Source of the DNA: Christensenella minuta
GTDB taxonomy: Bacteria; Bacillota; Clostridia; Christensenellales; Christensenellaceae
Reading direction: 5' to 3'
NCBI RefSeq assembly: GCF_003628755.1
Contig: NZ_CP029256.1
Span: 2,905,293-2,969,292, forward strand
DNA: 64,000 nucleotides
Shown: piece after piece, positions 51,848 to 59,323 of the stretch
Numbering within the stretch: the first letter of the stretch is position 1
Layout: each line of letters opens with the position of its first letter
Translations under genes and position numbers: made by a program
The notes under the pieces: generated by a model
Databases searched by the model: none
The model's input: the letters and a program-made list of their open reading frames with translations, nothing else
What the model was told of the DNA's origin: nothing

Positions 51848-52075
51848 ATGAGATGCTATTTGAGAAGCAGAAGGATGAAAATAAATTCTACGATGAACGA
51901 TATGGCAAAAAAACTTGACATATCCGAATCCTACTATTCCCTGATCGAAAACGGTGATCGCCAAACGGATATGTCGCTCTCGATCATAGAGAAGCTGGCA
52001 AAGGCATTTGGGGTATCGGTACAGACGATCGTGAAAGAAGAGATGAAGTATAAGAAAGAAAATCAAATTGCATAA
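51848..52075 (+). CDS. Cro-like XRE regulator
   Basis: A 75-residue HTH protein: MKINSTMNDMAKKLDISESYYSLIENGDRQTDMSLSIIEKLAKAFGVS is a complete five-helix XRE domain with a short basic tail. As the first gene after the rightward promoter it plays the Cro role, opposing the repressor at the shared operators. The start follows AAAGGAA weakly; an internal ATG (codon 10) is an alternative. Confidence 0.8.
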   Translation: MRCYLRSRRMKINSTMNDMAKKLDISESYYSLIENGDRQTDMSLSIIEKLAKAFGVSVQTIVKEEMKYKKENQIA

Positions 52076-52089
52076 GAAAGGAGCAAACA

Positions 52090-52362
52090 ATGACACCAAC
52101 AACAGAAGAAATTAGAGCGCATGACCCAACCGTACCAGTGCCAGTCGCAGCAGCGTATCTGGGAATCACACCGCAGTCAGTACGCGAAGGGATGAAGGAT
52201 GGAGACCTTCCAATCGGCATAAAGCGCGGGAATAGATTCTATATCTATCCCGACAGGCTTATAGCCTACAGGTGCGGCGATACGGCAAATCCAGAGACGG
52301 ACAAAAGAGCCGTAGTCAGCTTTTTACAAAAACTAATCGAAGCAGTGGAGGGCACACCATGA
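52090..52362 (+). CDS. Excisionase-like helix-turn-helix protein
   Basis: A 90-residue protein with a MerR/Xis-like winged helix: VPVAAAYLGITPQSVREGMKDGDLPIGIKRGNRFYIYPDRLIAY (about 17-60). Such proteins bend DNA for excision or regulate early genes. AAAGGAG precedes the ATG by 6-7 nt. The stop overlaps the next start (ATGA). Confidence 0.75.
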   Translation: MTPTTEEIRAHDPTVPVPVAAAYLGITPQSVREGMKDGDLPIGIKRGNRFYIYPDRLIAYRCGDTANPETDKRAVVSFLQKLIEAVEGTP

Positions 52363-52469
52363 AAAAATACAAACTTCGCCTAGGCAGTCCACTATGGTGG
52401 ATCATCAACGCAGGAACGCTACTCTTAATATTCGGCGCAGCGTATCTATGGTTGATCATAGCCGGGTAA
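52359..52469 (+). CDS. 36-residue single-helix membrane peptide
   Basis: A basic N-terminus (MKKYKLRLGS) followed by one hydrophobic helix (WWIINAGTLLLIFGAAYLWLIIAG). It starts in an ATGA overlap with the upstream gene and has GGAGGG nearby. Small membrane peptides of this kind are common in phage early regions; function unknown. Confidence 0.55.
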   Translation: MKKYKLRLGSPLWWIINAGTLLLIFGAAYLWLIIAG

Positions 52470-52473
52470 GAAA

Positions 52474-52503
52474 AATCCGCAGGAGGTGGATCTCCTACGG
52501 ATT
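52474..52503. repeat. Stem-loop in the early-gene intergenic gap
   Basis: AATCCG-AGGAG pairs with CTCCT-CGGATT (one unpaired base each side). It has a five-A run before it, so the T-run would be on the minus strand. A second small stem (52528-52532 with 52538-52542) lies before the next ribosome site. Confidence 0.45.
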
Positions 52504-52560
52504 AAGGTAGAACAGTAAATAATTCTAGCCCTAGTATAGGGCAGAAAGGACGGAAAGTCA

Positions 52561-52782
52561 ATGGAATATGCGAAGTATTTAGAAAACGCGGCAACCAAAG
52601 CACCCAATCCACAACTTGAACGCGAAGAAGAGCGCAAGTCGCGCCTCGAGGAAGAACTTTCGATGATTGAGAGCTTTGAATACATGGAGATAGACCTTAA
52701 AGAAGAAGTACAGGAGTACTACAACAGGGAAATTCGGGCTTGTGATCGGAATATAGCATATTTTGAAGGGGTGAGCGCGTGA
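52561..52782 (+). CDS. Small phage early protein, uncharacterised
   Basis: A 73-residue acidic helical protein (EREEERKSRLEEELSMIESFEY then VQEYYNREIRACDRNIAYFEGV) without recognised domain. AAAGGACGGA precedes the ATG. Its TGA overlaps the ERF gene start, so the two are translationally coupled; it may be an accessory factor for recombination. Confidence 0.6.
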   Translation: MEYAKYLENAATKAPNPQLEREEERKSRLEEELSMIESFEYMEIDLKEEVQEYYNREIRACDRNIAYFEGVSA

Positions 52783-53492
52783 TGAATCTGTATGAAAAAA
52801 TAGCGGCTGTTATGAGCGACGTTGCATATTTGGCGAAAGATGACAATGTCGCTACTGGTGGCGGAAGGTCTTACAAGGCCATAAGCGAAGAGAAGGTGAC
52901 TTCTACAGTGAGAACATCGCTGCTGAAAAACAAACTAGTCATTCTTCCGATCGCACAGGAGCATAAACGCGAGGACGAGCGGATAACAGACAGCTATGGA
53001 AAGGAAAAGATCAATAGGATCACGACTGTAAATGTGACTTACCGCATTGTAAACACCGAAAAGCCGGAAGAGTATATCGACGTTCCGTCTTCCGGTACGG
53101 GGGTAGACACGCAGGATAAAGGCGTTGGAAAAGCCATGACATACGCATATAAGTATATGCTCCTGCGCACGTTTGCGATCCCCACGGGCGATGATGCGGA
53201 TAAGCTGTCGAGCGATCTATACGACGCGGGACTATACGGCGAGCCCACAGAAAAAGAACGCCGGGAAGCTGACAGCAAAAAGGCCAATGAAATCAACAAA
53301 GGATTTGATCCGGGTAAAACGGCAATGGCGACAGAAGAACAGATAGAAGCAATCAAAGCGGCTGCAAAAGAAGCAAAGGTTAATATAATCACTACCCTGA
53401 AATCAAAGCAAAAGCAATCATTACATGATCTGACATACGTCGAGGCAAACGGTTTTCTTGACCTGTTAAACAGTAAGGCAGGTGCGGTATGA
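52782..53492 (+). CDS. erf: ERF-family single-strand annealing protein
   Basis: A 236-residue recombinase. The ERF domain covers about 1-150, with YLAKDDNVATGGGRSYKAISEEKV, TVNVTYRIVN and the family signature GVGKAMTYAYKYMLLRTFAIPTGDD (about 104-128). The C-terminal region is a charged linker plus a small helical domain. ERF proteins anneal complementary single strands during phage recombination and genome circularisation, working with SSB encoded 0.9 kb downstream. The ATG at 52782 overlaps the previous stop; the GTG just before is an alternative. Confidence 0.88.
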   Translation: MNLYEKIAAVMSDVAYLAKDDNVATGGGRSYKAISEEKVTSTVRTSLLKNKLVILPIAQEHKREDERITDSYGKEKINRITTVNVTYRIVNTEKPEEYIDVPSSGTGVDTQDKGVGKAMTYAYKYMLLRTFAIPTGDDADKLSSDLYDAGLYGEPTEKERREADSKKANEINKGFDPGKTAMATEEQIEAIKAAAKEAKVNIITTLKSKQKQSLHDLTYVEANGFLDLLNSKAGAV

Positions 53493-53821
53493 GCGGACAG
53501 GATTTAGTAAATGAGCTGTCAGGCAAAGTATCCCTTCTTGACAGCGCCTTAAAGCAGCTTGGAGTGCGCGGCAGGGAGTATGCGCAGGCGGAGCAGGATT
53601 ACCGTATAGCGCTTGCGCAGAAAATATTGACCGAGCGGGACAAGGGAACGCCCGTCACCATCATTTCAGATATTTGCCGCGGAGACCGGGAGATCGCCAA
53701 AAAGAAGTTTGAACGGGATTGTAAGGAGACGGGATATAAGGCGGCGCTTGAAGCGATCAATGTTTACAAGATACAGATCAAGACGCTTGAAAGCACAATA
53801 GAACGGGAGTGGCGCGGATGA
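53489..53821 (+). CDS. Uncharacterised phage early protein
   Basis: A 110-residue, largely helical protein starting in an ATGA overlap with erf and ending in one with the HNH gene. The segment YRIALAQKILTERDKGTPVTIISDICRGDREIAKKKFERD suggests a compact helical fold seen in other clostridial prophages. No function is known; co-translation with erf and the nuclease suggests a recombination accessory role. Confidence 0.6.
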   Translation: MSGQDLVNELSGKVSLLDSALKQLGVRGREYAQAEQDYRIALAQKILTERDKGTPVTIISDICRGDREIAKKKFERDCKETGYKAALEAINVYKIQIKTLESTIEREWRG

Positions 53822-54138
53822 AAAAGGCGAGCACAAAAGCGTGTGAGATATCGCCGGAGGTAAAGCGTGCGGTAGCGGAGCGGGACGGCGGTATATGCGT
53901 GGTATGCGGACGGAACGTAGGGCTGCCGGAGGGGCATTATGTCCCGCGCTCTAAACTGGGAATGGGAATACCGGAAAATATCGTCTGCATCTGCCGGGAG
54001 TGCCACGAAAAACAGCATGCGCGGGGTTGCGGCGAGCTGGTGCGGCGGAGGATGAAGGAATATTTGGAGGAAAAATATCCGGGATTCCCGGACGAGGACA
54101 GAGTATACCACAAATACCCGGAGGAATTGAGATTATGA
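53818..54138 (+). CDS. HNH endonuclease
   Basis: A 106-residue HNH nuclease: a zinc CxxC (CVVCGRN), the catalytic His in EGHYVPRSKLGMG, the Asn region IPENIVCICRECHEKQH with a second CxxC. A charged helix follows (about 70-85). It would nick or cut DNA, probably in recombination or replication. Starts within an ATGA overlap and ends in another, so expression is coupled to its neighbours. Confidence 0.85.
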   Translation: MKKASTKACEISPEVKRAVAERDGGICVVCGRNVGLPEGHYVPRSKLGMGIPENIVCICRECHEKQHARGCGELVRRRMKEYLEEKYPGFPDEDRVYHKYPEELRL

Positions 54139-54350
54139 GCCAATGTGAAAAAATCATCAGATATATGAAGGATTTTGGAAGCATAACAACTATGCAGGCG
54201 TTCGATGATTTAGACATTACGCGGCTTTCAGCGCGTATTTACGATCTTAAGGCATTAGGGTACAAGATCAAGACGGAAACGGTTAAGAGACGCAACAGAT
54301 ACGGCGAGAAGAAGGTTTATTTTAAATATAGCTTGGAGGAAACGGCATGA
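54135..54350 (+). CDS. Small winged-helix protein
   Basis: A 71-residue protein with a winged-helix profile: CEKIIRYMKDFGSITTMQAFDDLDITRLSARIYDLKALGYKIKTE and a beta-wing (RNRYGEKKVYFKY). This form recurs beside phage SSB genes and may regulate or assist replication. ATGA overlaps join it to the HNH gene and to ssb. Confidence 0.7.
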   Translation: MSQCEKIIRYMKDFGSITTMQAFDDLDITRLSARIYDLKALGYKIKTETVKRRNRYGEKKVYFKYSLEETA

Positions 54351-54727
54351 ATTTAGTGGTTTTGAAAGGAAGGCTTGCAATGGACCCGGAAGTGAGGACG
54401 ACCGGATCAGGAAAGACTGTTTCACATTTCACGGTTGCGTGCGACGCGGGAAAAGACCGCCCGGCAGACTTTATCAGCTGCACGGCATGGGATAAGACAG
54501 CGGAGCTGATCGGGAAATGGTTTTCCAAGGGCAAGGAGATATTACTAACTGGCTCTGTTAAGGTAAGCAAGTACGAGACGGAGACTGGAACGCGGTACAA
54601 GACGTATGTACTGACAAGCAGGATCGAATTCTGTGGAAGTAGGGAAGCAAAAGCAAACGAAACACCGGGCGGGCTGGAAGGACTGGAAGAATATGCGCCG
54701 TTGGATGATTCCGAACTTCCGTTTTGA
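54347..54727 (+). CDS. ssb: Single-stranded DNA-binding protein
   Basis: A 126-residue SSB. The OB fold spans about 1-100: MNLVVLKGRLAMDPEVRTT, SHFTVACDAG, DFISCTAWDKTAELI, GKEILLTGSVKVSKYET and YVLTSRIEF. A short tail ends in the acidic DDSELPF, the canonical partner-binding tip. It coats single strands and recruits recombination and replication enzymes. Starts in an ATGA overlap. Confidence 0.93.
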   Translation: MNLVVLKGRLAMDPEVRTTGSGKTVSHFTVACDAGKDRPADFISCTAWDKTAELIGKWFSKGKEILLTGSVKVSKYETETGTRYKTYVLTSRIEFCGSREAKANETPGGLEGLEEYAPLDDSELPF

Positions 54728-54735
54728 GGTGAGAG

Positions 54736-55395
54736 ATGGCAAAAGAGGCAATATTACATCAAAGATATAGAAGAACAATCGAGAAGCTAAACCCTGAGCG
54801 CGTTAAGGCGTTAATCCTTGCCATGTTTGATTATGCCGAAAGCGGAGAACATGAAGAGCTTGACGAGGTAACGGACATTGCTTTTACGTCGATACAGGAG
54901 CAAATGGAGTACGACGATCTGCAATATCAGGAAAAATGTGATAAAAACAGGGAGAATATTCGTAAGCGTTGGAATAAAAAAGATACGACCGTATACGACC
55001 GTATACCACCGTATACGAATGATACCAATACAAAGTCAAATACAAATACAAAGTCAAATAAATATAACCCCCCTACCCCCCTTGAACGGGGGGAGGACAT
55101 TCTCGAGACTGACGAGACCTTTAGAGGACTGCCTTCAAAAATACAATGTGCTCTAAAAGACTGGATAGAGTACAAGAAAGAAAAGAGACAGGCATATAAA
55201 GCCAGAGGGCTTAAAAGTTTAATTGCTCAAGTTTCCGGCCAGGTAGAGCGGCATGGAGAGGGTGCAGTCGTGGCGCTGATCGCCGAGTGCATGGCTTCGA
55301 ATTGGCAGGGGATTATATGGGACCGGCTTCCGCGCGGTGAGCCAAGAGCGGGAGGCAATGAGCCAAAACGAGTGGAAGGAGGGTTTGAATTATGA
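54736..55395 (+). CDS. DUF6291-like replication-region protein
   Basis: A 219-residue protein: N-terminal region (about 1-80) resembling DUF6291 (LILAMFDYAESGEHEELDEVTDIAFTSIQEQMEYDD), a low-complexity Asn/Thr/Lys linker with NTNTKSNTNTKSN, and a C-terminal helical domain (about 130-205) like DnaD/primosomal loaders. It probably loads the helicase encoded next (ATGA overlap). The central repeats are made of tandem codons, as in many phage initiators, where an origin may lie. Confidence 0.65.
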   Translation: MAKEAILHQRYRRTIEKLNPERVKALILAMFDYAESGEHEELDEVTDIAFTSIQEQMEYDDLQYQEKCDKNRENIRKRWNKKDTTVYDRIPPYTNDTNTKSNTNTKSNKYNPPTPLERGEDILETDETFRGLPSKIQCALKDWIEYKKEKRQAYKARGLKSLIAQVSGQVERHGEGAVVALIAECMASNWQGIIWDRLPRGEPRAGGNEPKRVEGGFEL

Positions 55396-56546
55396 CGAGG
55401 GATAAATATTTTAAACTAAAGCAAAAATACGCGAACGCCGGATTTGAGAATATGACCGATGCTGAAATGAACGAATTTGTGGACTACAGCAACACATTTG
55501 CAAGGCTGCTTGATACGGTGCCTCTGTTTGGCGGCGACACACTAAACCCAAAACCCAGAATGTTTTACCGTATGAAGCACATCCGGCAAACAGACAGAAG
55601 CAAAATCGTATCGGTAAAAAGCGGGCTTAACGGTGTGGATGGCAGGATACACGGATTTAACAAAGGTGAGCTTTCGATTATCAGTGGGACGAATGGCAGC
55701 GGGAAATCCACATGGCTTTCGCAGATCACACTGGAAGCGGCAACGCAGGGATTTACGTCGGTTATTTTTTCCGGGGAACTGAGAGCGCCACGAGTGAAGG
55801 AATGGCTGATGCTGCAGGCGGCGGGACGCGATAATCTGGTGCAGGACGGATGGATGTACCATGTAGAAAGTAGCGCGCGGAAAATGATTGAAAGTTGGAT
55901 AAACGAAAGGATATACGTGTATAACAATGATTTTGGCCTGGCGGTAAAGCAGATCATGAAGGCGCTTGAATTCTTCACGCTGATTATGGACGTGGACGTG
56001 ATCGTTCTTGATAACCTGATGAGTATGGATTTACGAGAGTATCCAGGGGACAAATACGAGAAGCAAACTGCGCTGACAATGGAGCTTTCTAATTTTGCAA
56101 AAAAGCGCAACGTTCACATTTTCTTTGTCTGCCATCCGCGAAAAAGTATGGGGCTGCTGCGCAAGGAGGATATCTCAGGAACGGCGGATATTACCAATGC
56201 AGCTGACAATGTGCTGATCGTACACAGGGTTAACAACGATTTCAAAAACCGAACAATGGACTTTTTTAAATGGAAAGCGGACGCGGCGATCTATAACTGC
56301 TCAAACGTGGTAGAGATATGCAAAAACAGAGACCTTGGAGTGCAGGACATTTTTGCGGAATCGTATTTCGACCAGCCGTCAAAGTTGTTTTTGAACCACA
56401 TGGACGAGTACCGGCATTACGGCTGGGAACCAGAACAGGAGGAATGGACGGGTGAAACGCCTTTTGATAACGGCAAGTATGATGATGGAGGCAAAGCGGC
56501 AGAGACGGGAGAGGATCAAGGAGATAGGCTTGAAGCATCCGTATGA
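55392..56546 (+). CDS. DnaB-like phage replicative helicase
   Basis: A 384-residue RecA-fold helicase. Walker A is SGTNGSGKST (about 98-107), Walker B is DVIVLDNLMSMD, with a sensor segment NVHIFFVCHPRKS and arginine/R-finger region near IVHRVNNDF. The N-terminal ~85 residues replace the DnaB N-domain. It unwinds DNA at the phage fork. The C-terminal 30 residues are acidic and Gly-rich and overlap a small frame (56479-56625) read in another register. Confidence 0.85.
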   Translation: MTRDKYFKLKQKYANAGFENMTDAEMNEFVDYSNTFARLLDTVPLFGGDTLNPKPRMFYRMKHIRQTDRSKIVSVKSGLNGVDGRIHGFNKGELSIISGTNGSGKSTWLSQITLEAATQGFTSVIFSGELRAPRVKEWLMLQAAGRDNLVQDGWMYHVESSARKMIESWINERIYVYNNDFGLAVKQIMKALEFFTLIMDVDVIVLDNLMSMDLREYPGDKYEKQTALTMELSNFAKKRNVHIFFVCHPRKSMGLLRKEDISGTADITNAADNVLIVHRVNNDFKNRTMDFFKWKADAAIYNCSNVVEICKNRDLGVQDIFAESYFDQPSKLFLNHMDEYRHYGWEPEQEEWTGETPFDNGKYDDGGKAAETGEDQGDRLEASV

Positions 56547-56625
56547 CAGGCGGCTTAAGAAAACGATTAAGGCGGCGCTCGAGGCAAAGGCGCTGAATGA
56601 TATGATTTATGAACAGCAGAAATAA
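56479..56625 (+). CDS. Overlooked 48-residue basic protein
   Basis: A frame starting at an ATG triplet repeat inside the helicase gene end, overlapping it by 68 nt, and ending in a TAA inside the next gene. The product (KRQRRERIKEIGLKHPYDRRLKKTIKAALEAK broken over the middle) is a plausible basic helical protein. It lacks a clear ribosome site, which lowers confidence, but it fills the only gap in an otherwise unbroken chain of overlapping genes. Confidence 0.45.
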   Translation: MMMEAKRQRRERIKEIGLKHPYDRRLKKTIKAALEAKALNDMIYEQQK

Positions 56626-56914
56626 GGGTAAACGCGGGGAACTTGAACTCGCGAAAGAATTGCAGAAATATGGTTTCGATGCCCGTCGGGGACAGCAATA
56701 TTGCGGAGCAAATGGAGATGCGGACGTTGTAGGGATTCCCGGATTGCATATCGAGTGCAAGCGTGTCGAACGGCTAAATGTGGAAAATGCCCTGCGGCAA
56801 GCGGAGGCGGACGCAAAAGCGGGAGAAATACCCGTTGTGATGCACCGGGCGAACCGGGAGGAATGGAAGGTCACACTGCGGCTTAAGAATTTTATGGAGG
56901 TACGCCATGATTAA
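56609..56914 (+). CDS. PD-(D/E)XK nuclease, Holliday-junction-resolvase-like
   Basis: A 101-residue nuclease fold: N-terminal Glu helix (GKRGELELAKELQKYGF), the catalytic GDADVVG then IECKR (about 37-53), matching E...GDxD...ExK. Such small phage nucleases resolve junctions or process ends. ATG follows no strong site but lies in the overlap chain. Its stop overlaps the next gene by 8 nt. Confidence 0.75.
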   Translation: MNSRNKGKRGELELAKELQKYGFDARRGQQYCGANGDADVVGIPGLHIECKRVERLNVENALRQAEADAKAGEIPVVMHRANREEWKVTLRLKNFMEVRHD

Positions 56915-57620
56915 GCTGACGGATGCGACGATACGGTGCATGGAGGAACACTATGACGTTATTGGGATCGAGAGCAGCCTTCGCGGGTGCGTATACTTCA
57001 CGGACCCGGATAAGAGCGGCCTTTTGATCGTGAGGCCAGACGGGATTGCCCGGATTAAAGGGAACGAGATAAAGGCATTCGTACGTGAAATGGTAGAGAT
57101 TGCAGAGGTGTGGTTCAATTGGAGAGAGGGAGGAAGAAAAATGAATGAGACGGCAAAACTAAAATCATGCCCGTTTTGCGGGGGAGAAGCAAGGATCGAA
57201 GTGATAGAGCCGCATACACATACGCTGACAACTTTTATGCTGGATTATAAGGGCGGAGCATTCATTGAATGTAAATGCGGTGCAGCGATCAGTGGAGACA
57301 CGAAAGATGCTGCGATAGCCGCATGGAACAAACGAGCACAGGACACCGAAGCGAAGCGTAGGCGCACAGAGCAGAACCCCAAGCCCCTGACCTTGGACGA
57401 GCTGATCCGGATGGACGGAGAACCAATATGGACGGTAACAATAGGCTTGAAAGGTTCCGGGCGTTGGGAATTATGTGAAGGATATACGATCAGGGCCTGT
57501 CCTTTCAAAGGAGCCTTAAGATGCGTTGATCTTTCAGGAGAAGCAACGCTTTATGATTATAAAACATACGGTAAAAAATGGCTAGCCTATCGGACGAAGC
57601 CGGAAGGGAGCGGGGAATGA
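56907..57620 (+). CDS. Three-module phage protein with a Lar-like zinc domain
   Basis: A 237-residue protein of three parts: an N-terminal domain of unknown type (about 1-78), a Lar/restriction-alleviation-like zinc module (about 85-145: SCPFCGGEAR ... CKCGA ... AAIAAWNKRA) and a C-terminal domain widespread in clostridial prophages (LTLDELIRMDGEPIWT ... YGKKWLAYRTKPEG, about 160-235). An internal in-frame ATG (57141) preceded by AGGGAGGA could produce the Lar-plus-C-terminal form separately. Lar-type proteins alleviate host restriction; that role is inferred. Confidence 0.7.
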   Translation: MIKLTDATIRCMEEHYDVIGIESSLRGCVYFTDPDKSGLLIVRPDGIARIKGNEIKAFVREMVEIAEVWFNWREGGRKMNETAKLKSCPFCGGEARIEVIEPHTHTLTTFMLDYKGGAFIECKCGAAISGDTKDAAIAAWNKRAQDTEAKRRRTEQNPKPLTLDELIRMDGEPIWTVTIGLKGSGRWELCEGYTIRACPFKGALRCVDLSGEATLYDYKTYGKKWLAYRTKPEGSGE

Positions 57621-57901
57621 GCAAGACATGTGATAGATGCGGAAAAGAACTTACTGACCGAGACAGGACGACAATTTGTTTGGAGTGTGAGGTGGCGCTT
57701 GCCGAGGAAGTGATTAAGAATCTGGAAGCCGAGAACGCCGCCCTGCGGGAGAAGCTTGCGGCGGCAATAGAAGATATACGACGCATAGCGCCTTGCTCAT
57801 TATGCAAGCATAACGGAAAACAACCGTGCGAAAACGAAAATGAAGGACATGAAAAGTGTTTCGAGTGGCGCGGCAAACACAGAACGGAGAGGGAGAGATG
57901 A
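57617..57901 (+). CDS. Small cysteine-rich phage protein
   Basis: A 94-residue protein with an N-terminal zinc ribbon (CDRCGKELTDRDRTTICLECE), a coiled coil (about 28-58) and a C-terminal CSLCKHNGKQPCENENEGHEKCFEW motif. ATGA overlaps tie it to both neighbours. The pattern recurs in gut-phage accessory genes; function unknown. Confidence 0.6.
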   Translation: MSKTCDRCGKELTDRDRTTICLECEVALAEEVIKNLEAENAALREKLAAAIEDIRRIAPCSLCKHNGKQPCENENEGHEKCFEWRGKHRTERER

Positions 57902-58095
57902 AAACGGTTGATATAGCAGAAGCCATAGACAGAATGATTGAGAAGGTCGTTTTGGGAGAGTGGAAGCACGAAGGACATCTGGACGGTTTCACAGAAAATC
58001 GAGTGGATGTTGTCATAGATGGCAGAAGATATGCTATCAAAATTGAAGATTTAACGGCGGAATTGGAAGCGCAAGGAATAAGGGGCGGTGAATGA
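57898..58095 (+). CDS. Small phage protein, uncharacterised
   Basis: A 65-residue protein (helix plus two strands: VDIAEAIDRMIEKVVLGEWKHEG then VDVVIDGRRYAIKIED). Part of the overlapping accessory block, starting in an ATGA overlap. No function recognised. Confidence 0.55.
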   Translation: MKTVDIAEAIDRMIEKVVLGEWKHEGHLDGFTENRVDVVIDGRRYAIKIEDLTAELEAQGIRGGE

Positions 58096-58096
58096 A

Positions 58097-58510
58097 ATGG
58101 AACGACTAAAGCAATTAGTAGAATGGTTTGACAATACGCCGTTTGAGGACATGCCACAAAAGGCACAGAAAGAGATTTCTGACGGCATAGTAGAACTCAT
58201 TAAGTATAAAGCACTTGGCACACTCGACGATCTCGCGGCGCTCGTGCAGGCCGAGAGCGAGGGGCGGCTTGTGGTGCTGCCGTGCAAAGCGGGAGATACA
58301 GTTTACCAGCTCCGAAACAAAAAGCACGCAAAAGGCAAAGGAATATCGCCGCGTATAGTTGCTTGTGTAACGGTATTTGGAAGCAAAATGTATCGCGTAG
58401 AGCATCAAGGTGCAACGCCGTGCGAGGCCCATGAATTAGGTAAAACGTGGTTTCTCACACGCGAAGAAGCGTCGGCAGCACTGGCGGCAAAGGAGGGGGA
58501 GAGGGAATGA
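58097..58510 (+). CDS. Phage accessory protein with a beta-barrel core
   Basis: A 137-residue protein: N-terminal helices (ERLKQLVEWFDNTPFEDMPQ), then a small barrel domain (RLVVLPCKAGDTVYQLRNK ... PRIVACVTVFGSKMYRVEHQG) and the ending GKTWFLTREEASAALAAKE, a C-terminal signature frequent in clostridial phage accessory proteins. The ATG at 58097 follows AGGGGCGG at 8 nt; the GTG at 58088 is the alternative start. Confidence 0.65.
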   Translation: MERLKQLVEWFDNTPFEDMPQKAQKEISDGIVELIKYKALGTLDDLAALVQAESEGRLVVLPCKAGDTVYQLRNKKHAKGKGISPRIVACVTVFGSKMYRVEHQGATPCEAHELGKTWFLTREEASAALAAKEGERE

Positions 58511-58692
58511 AGCGAACATTAGATAATTGCAAGCTGGTTACAAAATATGGACACCCACGCCAAACGAACGGAACGTGTGATGGGTTCCAAAAATCTGAAT
58601 ATGATGATGAGCCGTACAGCGTGTGTGTGGACTGCCCGTTGCACTACATAAATGTCGAAGAGCGGGAAGCGCAGGAGCAGGGGGAAGAATAG
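58507..58692 (+). CDS. Small cysteine-containing phage protein
   Basis: A 61-residue protein with four spaced cysteines (NCKLV, GTCDGF, VCVDCPLHY), a possible small zinc module. ATGA overlap with the upstream gene. Function unknown. Confidence 0.5.
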   Translation: MKRTLDNCKLVTKYGHPRQTNGTCDGFQKSEYDDEPYSVCVDCPLHYINVEEREAQEQGEE

Positions 58693-59310
58693 ATGACCAA
58701 TAAAACAAAGCAAACGATCCTGATTATCATATTATGCGTCCTAGTATTTATGCTGATACTCACAATCAATGCGATGCATGCCTCTGCCGCCTCCCTGGAC
58801 ACGGCGGAAGTCACGGAGCTGCGGATCGCTACAACGGACTGCGCTTATACCATGCGGCCGATGGGCGAGTTGGCAGAAGAGGTCAAGGCAGGCGATACCG
58901 TCTATGTGATCAGCACGATGGAATACGAGGGCTGCGCGGGTATGACGGAATACGTCTTATGCAACACAGATAACGGCCTGCGGTGGCTGTGGGGCGGGTT
59001 TACGGGGTATCAGGCGGCGGCAAGTACATCCGATTCCACTGGCGGGGATATCAAGACGGTCACGGCGTACTGCTCGGCCTGCGATTCAACAGGTATCACA
59101 GCAAGCGGAAAACCTCTTGCATGGGGCAGGGTGGCAAGCAATGATTACCCGATAGGGACAAGGCTTTACATCGACGGCTACGGGGAGTGCGTGGTTGAAG
59201 ATCGTATGAGGGACAACGGCAAGGTAGATGTGTACTTAGGAGACCGCGATGTATGTTCTTGCGGAAGCGAGTGGGGCAGGCGGCAGATCGCGGTCGAGGT
59301 GATGGGGTAA
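58693..59310 (+). CDS. Exported 3D-domain protein
   Basis: A 205-residue protein with an N-terminal signal/anchor helix (about 8-31), a small SH3-like domain (about 40-100: AGDTVYVISTMEYEG) and a C-terminal 3D domain (about 120-205) recognised by VTAYCSACDSTGITASGKPLAWGRVASNDYPIGTRLYIDGYG (split) and ECVVEDRM..NGKVDVYLGD, which carries the family's Asp residues. 3D domains bind or cleave peptidoglycan (as in YabE and MltA). In a phage early region it may help remodel the wall; spanning a lysin role is uncertain. Confidence 0.8.
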   Translation: MTNKTKQTILIIILCVLVFMLILTINAMHASAASLDTAEVTELRIATTDCAYTMRPMGELAEEVKAGDTVYVISTMEYEGCAGMTEYVLCNTDNGLRWLWGGFTGYQAAASTSDSTGGDIKTVTAYCSACDSTGITASGKPLAWGRVASNDYPIGTRLYIDGYGECVVEDRMRDNGKVDVYLGDRDVCSCGSEWGRRQIAVEVMG

Positions 59311-59323
59311 AGGGGACGGAATA

